From positions 1-63,716 of the forward strand of contig NZ_PQSQ01000041.1 of NCBI RefSeq assembly GCF_002920575.1: a stretch of DNA of 63,716 nucleotides, read 5' to 3'. The translations under genes and the position numbers were made by a program. Below the pieces are notes generated by a model. It had not been told where the DNA came from. It saw only the letters and a list, made by a program, of their open reading frames with translations, and did no database searches. This DNA comes from Streptomyces sp. Ru73 (GTDB taxonomy: Bacteria > Actinomycetota > Actinomycetes > Streptomycetales > Streptomycetaceae). Of this stretch, positions 1-7,888 are shown in pieces (positions within the stretch are counted from its first letter, which is position 1; the number at the start of each line of letters is the position of its first letter).

Positions 1-1
1 G

Positions 2-1504
2 GGTGACCCCGGCTGGGCCGCCTCAGCGGCGGTCGGCCCGGGCGCACGCCGGATGGGCGACCCGCGCGGCGGCGCGGCGCTCGCGCAGGGGGCGCCCACC
101 GGCCCGGTCGCGCCTGCCCCGCCGCGGCCCCCGGAGGCGGAGGGCCCGGACGGCTCCGTACGGCTCGGCGGCTCCGTCGCCCCGATAGGGCCCGGCCCCC
201 GGGCCGACGGACAGGGCCCACAGGCACAGCCCGGCCAGGCCACCAACTGGGTACGGCCGCCCGCCGGCGTCCAGGCCCCGCCCGCCCCGGCGGGACCGCC
301 GCCCGCCGTGCCCCCGCAATCCGCGGCGGGCCCCCAGGCCGGGCATGGCGCGCCCGCTGCGCAGGGCGGCCCCGGCCGCTGGCGTCCCTGGCGGTTCCGC
401 ATGTCGAACGACGTGTGGGGCACCCCCGTGGTCTCCGGCGATCTGCTGTACGTCACCTCCTTCGAGGTGCACGCGCTGGACGTGGCCAGCGGGCGCCGCC
501 AGTTCAAGACCCGCGAGGTCGCCTGGGCCATGGGCGTCTCCAATGGCCGCATCCACGCCTCGGACGGCCCGAGCCTGTACGCGCTGGACGCCACCGACGG
601 CTCCGAGCTGTGGCGGCTGAACACCGAGGGCTGGGTCTACAGCCTGGGCGTCGACCGCGGCACGGTCGTCACCGGCACCCGGGGCGGCGGCGTGCAGGCA
701 TGGGAGGCAGCCAATGGCGAGCTGCTGTGGGAGATCGGCGGCGCGCAGACCGACTTCGAGACCGCCGAGTCCGGCCCTGTCGTGCACGAGGGCACGGTCT
801 ACGTGTGGGCCGACGCGCGGCTGAAGGCGCTGGAGGCCCGTACGGGCGCCGAACGCTGGTCGTACCCGGTGGGGGACGCGGCGTCCTGCGGCGGGGTCCC
901 GGTGCGGCTGCTGACCGCCCCGGACGGCGTCGCGTACATCGCGGCGGGCACCCGCGTCCTGGCCGTCGACATCAACCGCGGCGACGTCCGCTGGCACTTC
1001 GAGGCGCCCGCGGTCTTCCTGTCCCCGCCCGCGTACGCGCCCGGGCCCGCCGTCACCGGCGGCGGGATCTACCTCGCCGACTACCTGGGCACGGTCTACG
1101 CGCTGGACGCGAACGACGGCCGGGACCGCTGGCGGATCGCCACCGAGGCGCGCCAGTCGACCGAGCCGGTGCTGGTCGCCGACGGCGCGGTGCACCTGGG
1201 CAGCGGCAACGCCCTGTACACCCTGGACGCGGTGTCGGGCACGCCCCGCTGGCGCTTCCAGGCGGGCGGCGAGGTCATCGGCGCGCCGGTGGCCGCCGAC
1301 GGCCGGGTGCACTTCGGCTCCGCCGACCACTGCCTCTACACGCTGGACGCGATGGGCGGCCAGCTGCGCTGGAAGCTGGCCACGGGCGGCGAGATCACCG
1401 GCACCCCGGTGGCCGCCGCCGGCGTCGTCTACGCCTGCAGCAAGGACCGCTGCGTGTACGCGCTGGACGCGGCCAAGGGGACGGGCCAGGCGCGGCGCTC
1501 CTAG
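2..1504 (+). CDS. PQQ-like beta-propeller protein, C-terminal part (probable AfsK-type Ser/Thr kinase sensor half)
   Basis: The frame is open to the left edge, so the true start lies outside the window. The visible part opens with about 120 residues rich in Pro, Ala and Gly, a typical linker. About 360 residues of repeats follow, in which YALDA, LYTLDA and LRWKLATGG-type blades recur with Trp and Gly at regular spacing, as in PQQ/PQQ-like beta-propellers. In Streptomyces this linker-plus-propeller arrangement usually follows an N-terminal Hanks-type kinase, as in AfsK, which phosphorylates AfsR. An AfsR/AfsS pair lies 14 kb to the right, which makes AfsK attractive. No kinase residue is visible, so this remains inference. 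A propeller protein without a kinase is the alternative. Confidence 0.75.
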   Translation, partial: GDPGWAASAAVGPGARRMGDPRGGAALAQGAPTGPVAPAPPRPPEAEGPDGSVRLGGSVAPIGPGPRADGQGPQAQPGQATNWVRPPAGVQAPPAPAGPPPAVPPQSAAGPQAGHGAPAAQGGPGRWRPWRFRMSNDVWGTPVVSGDLLYVTSFEVHALDVASGRRQFKTREVAWAMGVSNGRIHASDGPSLYALDATDGSELWRLNTEGWVYSLGVDRGTVVTGTRGGGVQAWEAANGELLWEIGGAQTDFETAESGPVVHEGTVYVWADARLKALEARTGAERWSYPVGDAASCGGVPVRLLTAPDGVAYIAAGTRVLAVDINRGDVRWHFEAPAVFLSPPAYAPGPAVTGGGIYLADYLGTVYALDANDGRDRWRIATEARQSTEPVLVADGAVHLGSGNALYTLDAVSGTPRWRFQAGGEVIGAPVAADGRVHFGSADHCLYTLDAMGGQLRWKLATGGEITGTPVAAAGVVYACSKDRCVYALDAAKGTGQARRS

Positions 1505-1600
1505 GGCGCGCTGGTTCCGCGGCCTGGAGGTGCTGCGCTTGCGCTGCCTTGGAGGCGCGGCGGCTCGGCGGCCGTCTGGGCTGCCCGTGGGCGGTGCGCC

Positions 1601-2491
1601 TCAGCGGTCCTCGGGCGGGCGGCCCCGGTCCCGCGGGCGGTCGTCCCGGACGGGCGGCAGGGGCTGTGTGGGATCGGCGGGCTCGGCCCGCGGCTCACCG
1701 CCGTACGGGTGGTCCCGGGAAGCGCCGTGCGGGTGGTCCTGGGGCGCGACCGTCGGCGTGCCGGCCGGCGGGGTCGTGCCGTCGTGCGTCGGGCCGTCCT
1801 GCGTCGGCGGCCACGGCTCGCGTGAGGAGCCGCCGAGCGGCCCCGCGCCCCCGTAGGGGACGTCCGGATGGCCCGTGTGCGGGCCCGGGCCCGGCTCCTC
1901 GCCGTAGGCGTAGGGACCGCCCCGGGGCTCGCCTTCGTACGGGTAGGGGGCCTCGCCTCCGTAGCCGTACCGCCCGTCGCCCTCGTAGGCGTACCGGCCG
2001 TCGGGCCCGCCTTCGTAGAACGCCGGGTCGTACTCCCGCTCCTGCTCCCTGCGGCGCTTACGGGCGCGCACGCCCCGGCGGCCGCTCATCAGCACGGCGC
2101 CCAGCAACAGCAGGACGCCGCCGCCCAGTGCCCCCGCGACCCCGACGCCCAGGCCCCGGCCGCCGCTGCCCGTGGTGAGGCTGCCGGCCGCCTGGCCCTG
2201 CCGCACCATCCACAGCACGGTGAAGCCCAGCACGACCAGCCCGGCGAGGGTGACCAGGAGACGGGAACGCAGCAGGACGCCGATCAGGGTGAGCACGGCG
2301 CCGGCCAGCATGGGCAGCAGGAGCGAGCGCATGACGTCGGCACCGCTGCCGGTGATCCCGTTGAAGAGGTCAGCGACGCGGATGTCCGCGCCGTGACGGC
2401 CGTCGTACCAAGGACGGAAGGGGCTCCATACGGCGGCCGCCGCTCCGATGAGGGCGATCAGGGAGCCGATGACGTTGCGCACCACCAGCAT
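1601..2491 (-). CDS. Four-helix membrane protein with a Tyr/Gly/Pro-rich cytoplasmic tail
   Basis: The function is not recognised. The start at 2491 was chosen because the hydrophobic segment begins right after it (MLVVRNVIGSL) and GAGG lies just upstream; the upstream extension is not membrane-like. Of 296 residues, roughly the first 150 hold four hydrophobic helices (about 5-25, 50-70, 75-95 and 125-145). A basic RARKRRREQ stretch marks the inner face. The last 140 residues are low complexity, with many YEG, YGY and PYGG units followed by a Pro/Asp/Arg tail. It is convergent with the propeller gene and divergent from the secreted protein at 2616. It could be an envelope-stress or cell-surface membrane protein, but nothing in it proves this. 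Confidence 0.75.
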   Translation of the reverse strand: MLVVRNVIGSLIALIGAAAAVWSPFRPWYDGRHGADIRVADLFNGITGSGADVMRSLLLPMLAGAVLTLIGVLLRSRLLVTLAGLVVLGFTVLWMVRQGQAAGSLTTGSGGRGLGVGVAGALGGGVLLLLGAVLMSGRRGVRARKRRREQEREYDPAFYEGGPDGRYAYEGDGRYGYGGEAPYPYEGEPRGGPYAYGEEPGPGPHTGHPDVPYGGAGPLGGSSREPWPPTQDGPTHDGTTPPAGTPTVAPQDHPHGASRDHPYGGEPRAEPADPTQPLPPVRDDRPRDRGRPPEDR

Positions 2492-2615
2492 CGCCTCGTT
2501 TCGCTCGGGCCTGACGTCCTCCACAGCCGACGCTACGCCGTGCCGCCGGGCCCCGCCACGGCAATCGCGGTCCCTGTAGGGTGACGTGCACTCGTCAACG
2601 AATCGGGGGATTCTC

Positions 2616-3131
2616 ATGGCTCGCCGTCATCTGCGGCTCACGGCCGTCGTGGCCGTCGTACTGGTCTCGCTCACCGGCTTCCGGCCGCACGGCCACGGGA
2701 GTCACAGCAGTGGCGGTGGCGGGGGCTGCAGCGCGCACTCCAGCAGCAGCGGCTACCACGGCGGCAGCCACCACTACGACGATGACGACGACTACGACGA
2801 TGACGGCTCCTCGGGCAGCGGCTCGGACAGCACCCCCAGCCCGAGTACGCCGCCCCGGGGCACCGTCGTGGAGTGCGTCTCGGCGCACCCGAAGGCGGCC
2901 AGTCCGGGCGCGAAGGTCCGGCTCTCGGGCGACGACCTCTACGACGAGGTGACCATCACCGTCGAGTTCCGTGGCGCGGACGGGTCCGTGGTGGACACCG
3001 GCGCCCGGAAGGTCGACCCCGTCCTGGACGGCGAGGACGACGCTTACGGGGACCCCGTCTTCCGTGTCCCGATGGCCCACCCCGACCGGGCCGCCGAGGT
3101 CACGCGCTGCGCGGTCCGCAGCGTGCGCTGA
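2616..3131 (+). CDS. Secreted His/Ser/Asp-rich low-complexity protein
   Basis: This 171-residue protein has a clear signal peptide: MARRHLRL, then a hydrophobic core (AVVAVVLVSLTG). ATG 2616 is preferred over the ATG 30 bases upstream because GGGGGA lies 5 bases before it and the basic/hydrophobic signal starts there. Residues about 25-70 are a His/Gly/Ser segment with a single Cys, running into an almost pure Asp/Tyr stretch (DDDDDYDDD), which could bind metal cations. The C-terminal 80 residues look folded, with two Cys (in VVECVSAHP and VTRCAVRS) that could form a disulfide. It resembles small exported Streptomyces proteins of unknown function. Confidence 0.75.
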   Translation: MARRHLRLTAVVAVVLVSLTGFRPHGHGSHSSGGGGGCSAHSSSSGYHGGSHHYDDDDDYDDDGSSGSGSDSTPSPSTPPRGTVVECVSAHPKAASPGAKVRLSGDDLYDEVTITVEFRGADGSVVDTGARKVDPVLDGEDDAYGDPVFRVPMAHPDRAAEVTRCAVRSVR

Positions 3132-3204
3132 CCCTGCGGGCACGGCCGGACGAGTCACCGCACCCGAAGGACGACACTGCCCGCATGCCCGCGGCCGACG
3201 ACGG

Positions 3205-3981
3205 TCACCGCACCCGAGGGGCCGCTCCCGTCCGCCGTTCCTCGAAGAGGCCCGCCTGCCGCTTCGGGGGCAGGTTGCCGAGCGCTATCAGGTGCGGGGC
3301 GTGCGCCAGGGCCTGGGCGCGGGTCGCCTCCTTGGCCGCCCACAGCGCCCGTACGGTGCCCTGCACGGCCTCGGTGGGCTGCGCGGCGACGGTCTCGGCC
3401 ACGCGCAGGGCGGCCGGCACCGCCTCGCCCGCCGGGGTCAGCTCCGACACCAGGCCCACCTCGTGGGCGCGGCGTGCGCCGAGCCGTTCGGCGGTGCCCG
3501 TCAGCGCGAGCCGGGCGATCTCCCCGTACGGCATCCGCTGCGCCATGAGCATCGTTTCGTACGCGCTGACCATGCCGTACGTCGTGTGCGGGTCGAAGAA
3601 CGCCGCGGTCTCGGACGCCACGACGAACTCGCACTCGCCCAGCAGGTAGAAGGCGCCGCCGCAGGCCATCCCCTCGACCGCGGCGATCACCGGCTTCCAC
3701 AGGTCGGCGGCCTTCGGGCCGATGCGCAGCAGCGGGTCGTCGAGGGAGTAGGGGGAGGCGGGCTGCGGTACCCGTACGGAGCGGTCGATGCCCGTGCAGA
3801 AGGCCCGGCCGCCGGCGCCGGTCACGACCGCGGCGTGCACGCTGTCGTCGGAGCGGAAGGCGCACCAGACGGCGGCCAGTTCGTCGGCGGTCTCGAGATC
3901 GATGGCGTTGTGGCGGTCGGGCCGGTCGAGGGTGACCAGGGCGACGCCCGCGCCGGCCCGGGTGTCGACGCGGAGGGTCAT
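3205..3981 (-). CDS. Enoyl-CoA hydratase/isomerase (crotonase) family protein
   Basis: This 258-residue crotonase-fold protein has the family's oxyanion-hole blocks, GGRAFCTGIDRS and the conserved VIAAVEGMACGGAF, followed by FFDPHTTYGM where hydratases carry a catalytic Glu/Asp loop. Members hydrate, isomerise or hydrolyse acyl-CoA thioesters. ATG 3981 was chosen because the crotonase fold begins at once and the codon overlaps the stop of the upstream DUF35 gene (ATGA), showing translational coupling. It is the last gene of the thiolase-DUF35-crotonase operon, which lies opposite a FadD3-like CoA ligase and downstream of a shared palindromic operator. The exact substrate cannot be read from the sequence. 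Confidence 0.9.
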   Translation of the reverse strand: MTLRVDTRAGAGVALVTLDRPDRHNAIDLETADELAAVWCAFRSDDSVHAAVVTGAGGRAFCTGIDRSVRVPQPASPYSLDDPLLRIGPKAADLWKPVIAAVEGMACGGAFYLLGECEFVVASETAAFFDPHTTYGMVSAYETMLMAQRMPYGEIARLALTGTAERLGARRAHEVGLVSELTPAGEAVPAALRVAETVAAQPTEAVQGTVRALWAAKEATRAQALAHAPHLIALGNLPPKRQAGLFEERRTGAAPRVR

Positions 3982-4535
3982 GGCCGCTCCAGCAGCCAGC
4001 GCGGCACGGTCACGCCGTCCGCCATCTCGTGGAAGGCGACCTTCACCGCGGCGCCGATGCGCAGCCGGTCGGCGGGTACGGAGTCCAGCGCGGCGTCGGG
4101 GGCGCTGACGAGGTTGCCGACCAGCCGGATGCGGGGCGCCTCGGCCAGCTCGACGACGATCGCGTTGTAGGGCGCGAGCGCCGCGTACGCGGGCAGCAGG
4201 GGTGGGTGCGGCCGGACGTAGGACCAGATCCGGCCGCGGCCGCTCATCCGCCGCCACTCGCTCGCGAAGGACTGGCAGTGCGGGCAGCAGGGGCGGGGCG
4301 GGAAGCGCAGTTCACCGCAGTCGGCGCAGGTCTGGACGCGGAGTTCGCCGCGGGCCGCGTACGCCCAGAACGGCGCCCCGTCCTCGTCGGGAACCGGCAG
4401 CAGGAAGCCGTCGGCGCTGGTCGGCGGCTGGTCGGGCGCGGGCGGGGCGGGTTGCACAGGGAGGTTGTCCACAGGCCCGGCGGGGTCGGTGCGGCTGTCG
4501 GTGCCGCCTGTCACACTCGGTTTTATGAACGTCAC
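3978..4535 (-). CDS. DUF35 OB-fold/zinc-ribbon protein, acyl-CoA-binding partner of the thiolase-like protein
   Basis: This 185-residue protein has a disordered Pro-rich N-terminus of about 45 residues. A rubredoxin-like zinc ribbon follows (CADC and CPHC, at about residues 70 and 84), and then an OB-fold with the GRIWSYVRPH signature. DUF35 proteins bind CoA thioesters and work beside thiolase-like proteins; ChsH2 with the Ltp2 aldolase in steroid side-chain removal is the best-studied case. Here the gene lies six bases downstream of a thiolase-like gene and overlaps the crotonase gene, exactly the context expected. I infer that it forms a complex with the upstream gene product. Confidence 0.88.
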   Translation of the reverse strand: MTFIKPSVTGGTDSRTDPAGPVDNLPVQPAPPAPDQPPTSADGFLLPVPDEDGAPFWAYAARGELRVQTCADCGELRFPPRPCCPHCQSFASEWRRMSGRGRIWSYVRPHPPLLPAYAALAPYNAIVVELAEAPRIRLVGNLVSAPDAALDSVPADRLRIGAAVKVAFHEMADGVTVPRWLLERP

Positions 4536-4541
4536 AGCAGG

Positions 4542-5693
4542 TCAACTCCTCAGCAGGAGAGCGGAAGTCGGGACGCAGTCGCCCGCGGTGACCAGGCAGG
4601 TCGCGGCGTCGGGCACCTGCGCGGTGCTGGTGCCGCGGAGTTGCTTGACCCCCTCGGTGATCAGGTTGAAGCCGTGGACGTACGCCTCGGAGAGGCCGCC
4701 GCCGCCGGTGTTCAGCGGGAGCCGGCCGCCGGTCTCCAGGGCGCCGCCCTCGGTGAAGGCCGCGCCCTCGCCGCGCTCGCAGAAGCCGTAGCCCTCCAGG
4801 GAGAGGGGGACGAGCGGGGTGAAGGCGTCGTAGATCTGCGCGACGTCGACGTCCTGCGGGCCGAAGTCGGCCGACTTCCACAGATGGCGCGCGGCGGTCC
4901 AGGAGGGCCCGGTGAGCGGGTCGTCGGTCCAGTAGTTGACCATGCCGTGGTGCTGGGCGGGCAGGCCCTGGGCGGCGGCGTGGACGTAGACGGGCGGGCG
5001 GCGGCAGTCGCGGGCGCGCTCGGCGGAGACCAGGACGCAGGCCAGTGCGCCGTCGGTCTCCAGGCAGTTGTCGAAGAGGCAGAGCGGTTCGCTGATCCAG
5101 CGCGCCGTCATGTACATCTCGCGGGTCAGCGGGCGGTCGTACATGACCGCGGCGGGGTTCTGGTTGGCGCGGTTGCGGCAGGCCAGCGCGATGTTGAAGA
5201 GGTGGTCGCGGGTGGCGCCGTACTGGTGCATGTAGCGACGGGCGAGCATGCCGACCTCGTCGGCCGGGCGGAGGAGGCCGAAGGGGCGGGTCCATTGAGC
5301 GGGGGTGGGGAGTTGAGCGGAGGTGTTCTTCCAGGGGCGGGGCCCGGAGCCGCGCTTGCGCGCGCGCCAGGCGACGCCGACGGTGGCCTGGCCGGTGGCG
5401 ATGGCGGCCGCCAGGTGGGCCACGGTGGCGCAGGAACCACCGCCGCCGTAGCCGGTCTTGGCGAAGAAGGTGACGTCACCGGCGCCGATGGCCTTGGCGA
5501 CCTCGACCTCGTCGGTCTCCTCCATCGTGTACGAGGCGAAGGCGTCGACCTCGGAGGGGGCGATGCCGGCGTCGGCGAGGGCGGCGGTGATGGCCCGGCA
5601 GGCCAGCGTCTTCTCGGACTCGGGGAGACGTCTGGCGAAGGGTGTCTGGCCGATGCCGACGATCGCCGTAGCGTCCTTGAGGGCCGTCCCCAT
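4542..5693 (-). CDS. Thiolase-like lipid-transfer protein (possible Ltp2-type retro-aldolase)
   Basis: The 383-residue protein has the SCP-x/thiolase fold: IVGIGQTPF near the N-terminus, Cys88 in GGGGSCATVAH at the nucleophile position, and DVDVAQIYDAFT near residue 288. The C-terminal GHP motif of true thiolases is replaced by GGGLSEAYVHG, with Tyr338. Pairing with a DUF35 protein and Tyr at 288 and 338 recalls Ltp2-type aldolases that split beta-hydroxyacyl-CoA, rather than condensing thiolases. ATG 5693 is preferred to the GTG two codons upstream because GGAGGT precedes it by four bases. It is the first gene of a three-gene operon controlled from the operator at 5748-5762. Confidence 0.85.
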   Translation of the reverse strand: MGTALKDATAIVGIGQTPFARRLPESEKTLACRAITAALADAGIAPSEVDAFASYTMEETDEVEVAKAIGAGDVTFFAKTGYGGGGSCATVAHLAAAIATGQATVGVAWRARKRGSGPRPWKNTSAQLPTPAQWTRPFGLLRPADEVGMLARRYMHQYGATRDHLFNIALACRNRANQNPAAVMYDRPLTREMYMTARWISEPLCLFDNCLETDGALACVLVSAERARDCRRPPVYVHAAAQGLPAQHHGMVNYWTDDPLTGPSWTAARHLWKSADFGPQDVDVAQIYDAFTPLVPLSLEGYGFCERGEGAAFTEGGALETGGRLPLNTGGGGLSEAYVHGFNLITEGVKQLRGTSTAQVPDAATCLVTAGDCVPTSALLLRS

Positions 5694-5747
5694 CGCCACC
5701 TCCGTGGTCGGGCGTCCGTACTGACAGCCGAGGAGGCTACCGCTAAC

Positions 5748-5762
5748 CTGACGGGTAGTCAG
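5748..5762. promoter_or_regulatory. Operator CTGACGGGTAGTCAG between the thiolase and CoA-ligase operons
   Basis: An inverted repeat of CTGAC and GTCAG around a 5-base centre lies in the divergent gap, 55 bases from the thiolase start and 109 bases from the CoA-ligase start. Five further sites in the window match the same 15-bp pattern, all in front of catabolic genes. Length and symmetry suit a TetR-type dimer. It could repress both directions at once. Confidence 0.7.
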
Positions 5763-5870
5763 CTAACTGGCACAGGGTTCTCCCGGCCGGTACGCGCCGC
5801 ACGGCCCCCGGACGGGCTCCCGGGCACCCCGTACGGCCCGCGCAGGCACCGGGGGAGAAAGGCAGGCGCG

Positions 5871-7721
5871 ATGCCCGGCGACGCAAACCGGCCCGGCGAC
5901 GAGGGGAGCGCCGGGGCCCAGGCAAGGAGCGGTGCGCCAGCAGGCCTTCCGCAGAGGCGCGGTGCACTCACCGGGGCCCGGGAGGAGGCCGCGAGATCCG
6001 GCGGGGCCTATGGGGCCGGCGGGGCCGGTGCGGTGGACGAGGCCGACGCGGGCGACGCCGGAGCCGGCGCGGGCGCCAGGACCGGCAGACCGGACGCCAA
6101 GGCCGGGGAGGGGAGTGGCGATCCGCGGGCGGACCTGGCGTACGGGACGGTGCCGCGGCTGGTGCGGGCGGCGGCCGGGCGGTACGGCGCGCGGGAGGCC
6201 GTCGCCGACGGACGGACCCGGCTGTCGTACGCGGAGCTGGGCGAGCGGATCGAGCGGGCGGCGGCGGCCTGCGTCGCCGCCGGGGTCGCGCTCGGCGACC
6301 GGGTGGCGGTCTGGGCGCCGAACACCACGGAGTGGATCGTCTCCGCGCTCGGCGCCGTCTCGGCGGGCGCCGTCCTCGTACCGGTCAACACCCGCTTCAA
6401 GGGCGCCGAGACCGCGTACGTGCTGCGCCGCACCCGCGCCCGGCTGCTCTTCGTCACCGGCACCTTCCTCGGCACCTCGTACGTCGCCTCGCTGCGCCGG
6501 GCCACCGCCGAGGGCCCGGGGAGCGGGCCGCTGCCCGGCCTGCCGGACCTGCGGGACGTGGTGGTGCTGGCCGAGGACGCGCCCGTCGGCTTCCGCACCT
6601 GGCGGGAGTTCCTGGCCGGCGGCGACCGGGTGCCCGCGGCGGCCGTGCGGGAGCGCGCGGAGGCCGTGCGGCCCGACGCACCCTCGGACATCGTCTTCAC
6701 CTCGGGCACCACGGGCCGCCCCAAGGGAGCGGTGATCACCCACGCCCAGACGCTGCGCGCGTACGGCGTCTGGAGCGAGCTGGCGGGCCTGCGTACGGAG
6801 GACCGCTACCTCATCGTCAACCCGTTCTTCCACACCTTCGGCTACAAGGCGGGCATCATCGCGTGCCTGCTGCGCGGCGCGACGATGGTCCCGCAGCCGG
6901 TGTTCAGCGCCGACACCGCGCTCGCCAACATCGCCGCCGAGCGCATCACCGTCCTGCCCGGCCCGCCCTCCCTCCACCAGCAGCTGCTGGACCACCCGGC
7001 CCGGGTGCGGCACGACCTCTCGACGCTGCGGCTGGTGGTCACCGGCGCCGCGGTGGTGCCGCTGCGGCTGATCGAGCGGCTGCGCGGTGAGCTGGGCATC
7101 GCCACGGTCCTCACCGCGTACGGTCTGTCGGAGAGTTCGGGGGTGGTCACGATGTGCCGGCGCGGCGATGCGCCGGAGACCGTCGCCCACACGTCGGGCC
7201 GGGCGATACCGGGTACCGAGGTCGCGGTGGTGGACGCCGGCGGGCGTCCGGTGGCGCCGGGCCGGCCCGGCGAGGTACGGGTGCGCGGATACCACGTCAT
7301 GACGGGCTACTTCGAGGACCCCGAGGGCACGGCGCGTGCGGTCACGCCCGATGGCTGGCTGTGCACGGGCGACGTGGGGGTGCTGGACGAGGACGGCAAT
7401 CTGCGGATCACCGACCGGATCAAGGACATGTTCATCGTCGGCGGGTTCAACGCCTATCCGGCCGAGATCGAGCAACTGCTGCTCCGGCACCCGGACATCG
7501 CCGACGCCGCCGTGGTCGGGATACCCGACGCCCGGCTGGGCGAGGTCGGCCGGGCGTACGTGGTGCGGCGCCCCGGCGCGACCGTGACCGGGGACGAGCT
7601 GATCGTCTGGTCGCGCCGGGAGATGGCCAACTACAAGGTGCCGAGGGAGGTGCGCTTCCTGCCCGAACTCCCGCGCAACGCGGCCGGCAAGATCCTCAAA
7701 CACCGCCTGCGCGCCGCCTGA
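5871..7721 (+). CDS. FadD3-like acyl-CoA ligase (ANL superfamily)
   Basis: The protein activates a carboxylic acid to its acyl-CoA through an acyl-adenylate. Its core has the full ANL motif set: phosphate loop FTSGTTGRPKGAV, YGLSESSG, TGDVGVLDEDG, the hinge DRIKDMFIVGG and the catalytic Lys in RNAAGKILKH at the C-terminus. The sequence resembles actinobacterial FadD3-type ligases, which act on the indane-propionate left from steroid rings, but the substrate here is unproven. It has 616 residues against about 510 in the family; the extra 85 N-terminal residues are Gly/Ala/Asp-rich. The start at 5871 follows GGGGGAGAAAGG; a later start is possible. It is transcribed away from the thiolase operon. 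Confidence 0.9.
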   Translation: MPGDANRPGDEGSAGAQARSGAPAGLPQRRGALTGAREEAARSGGAYGAGGAGAVDEADAGDAGAGAGARTGRPDAKAGEGSGDPRADLAYGTVPRLVRAAAGRYGAREAVADGRTRLSYAELGERIERAAAACVAAGVALGDRVAVWAPNTTEWIVSALGAVSAGAVLVPVNTRFKGAETAYVLRRTRARLLFVTGTFLGTSYVASLRRATAEGPGSGPLPGLPDLRDVVVLAEDAPVGFRTWREFLAGGDRVPAAAVRERAEAVRPDAPSDIVFTSGTTGRPKGAVITHAQTLRAYGVWSELAGLRTEDRYLIVNPFFHTFGYKAGIIACLLRGATMVPQPVFSADTALANIAAERITVLPGPPSLHQQLLDHPARVRHDLSTLRLVVTGAAVVPLRLIERLRGELGIATVLTAYGLSESSGVVTMCRRGDAPETVAHTSGRAIPGTEVAVVDAGGRPVAPGRPGEVRVRGYHVMTGYFEDPEGTARAVTPDGWLCTGDVGVLDEDGNLRITDRIKDMFIVGGFNAYPAEIEQLLLRHPDIADAAVVGIPDARLGEVGRAYVVRRPGATVTGDELIVWSRREMANYKVPREVRFLPELPRNAAGKILKHRLRAA

Positions 7722-7888
7722 CCGGGCCCCGGCGGGACCGCGGCGAGCCCGGCTGCCCCGCCCGGCCGGCCGAGGGCCGGGCGCTCACACCCTGCCCCCG
7801 GCCGCCGGGCCGTCAGCCGCCGGACCGTCAGCAGGCGGACCGGCGGGCCACCGGCCCCTCGGCCACCGCACCCTCGCCCGGCGGCCCC

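Noticed and set aside
4029..5870. A long plus-strand extension of the FadD3-like frame
   Set aside because: It is antisense to the DUF35 and thiolase-like genes and crosses the operator; the ligase begins at 5871.
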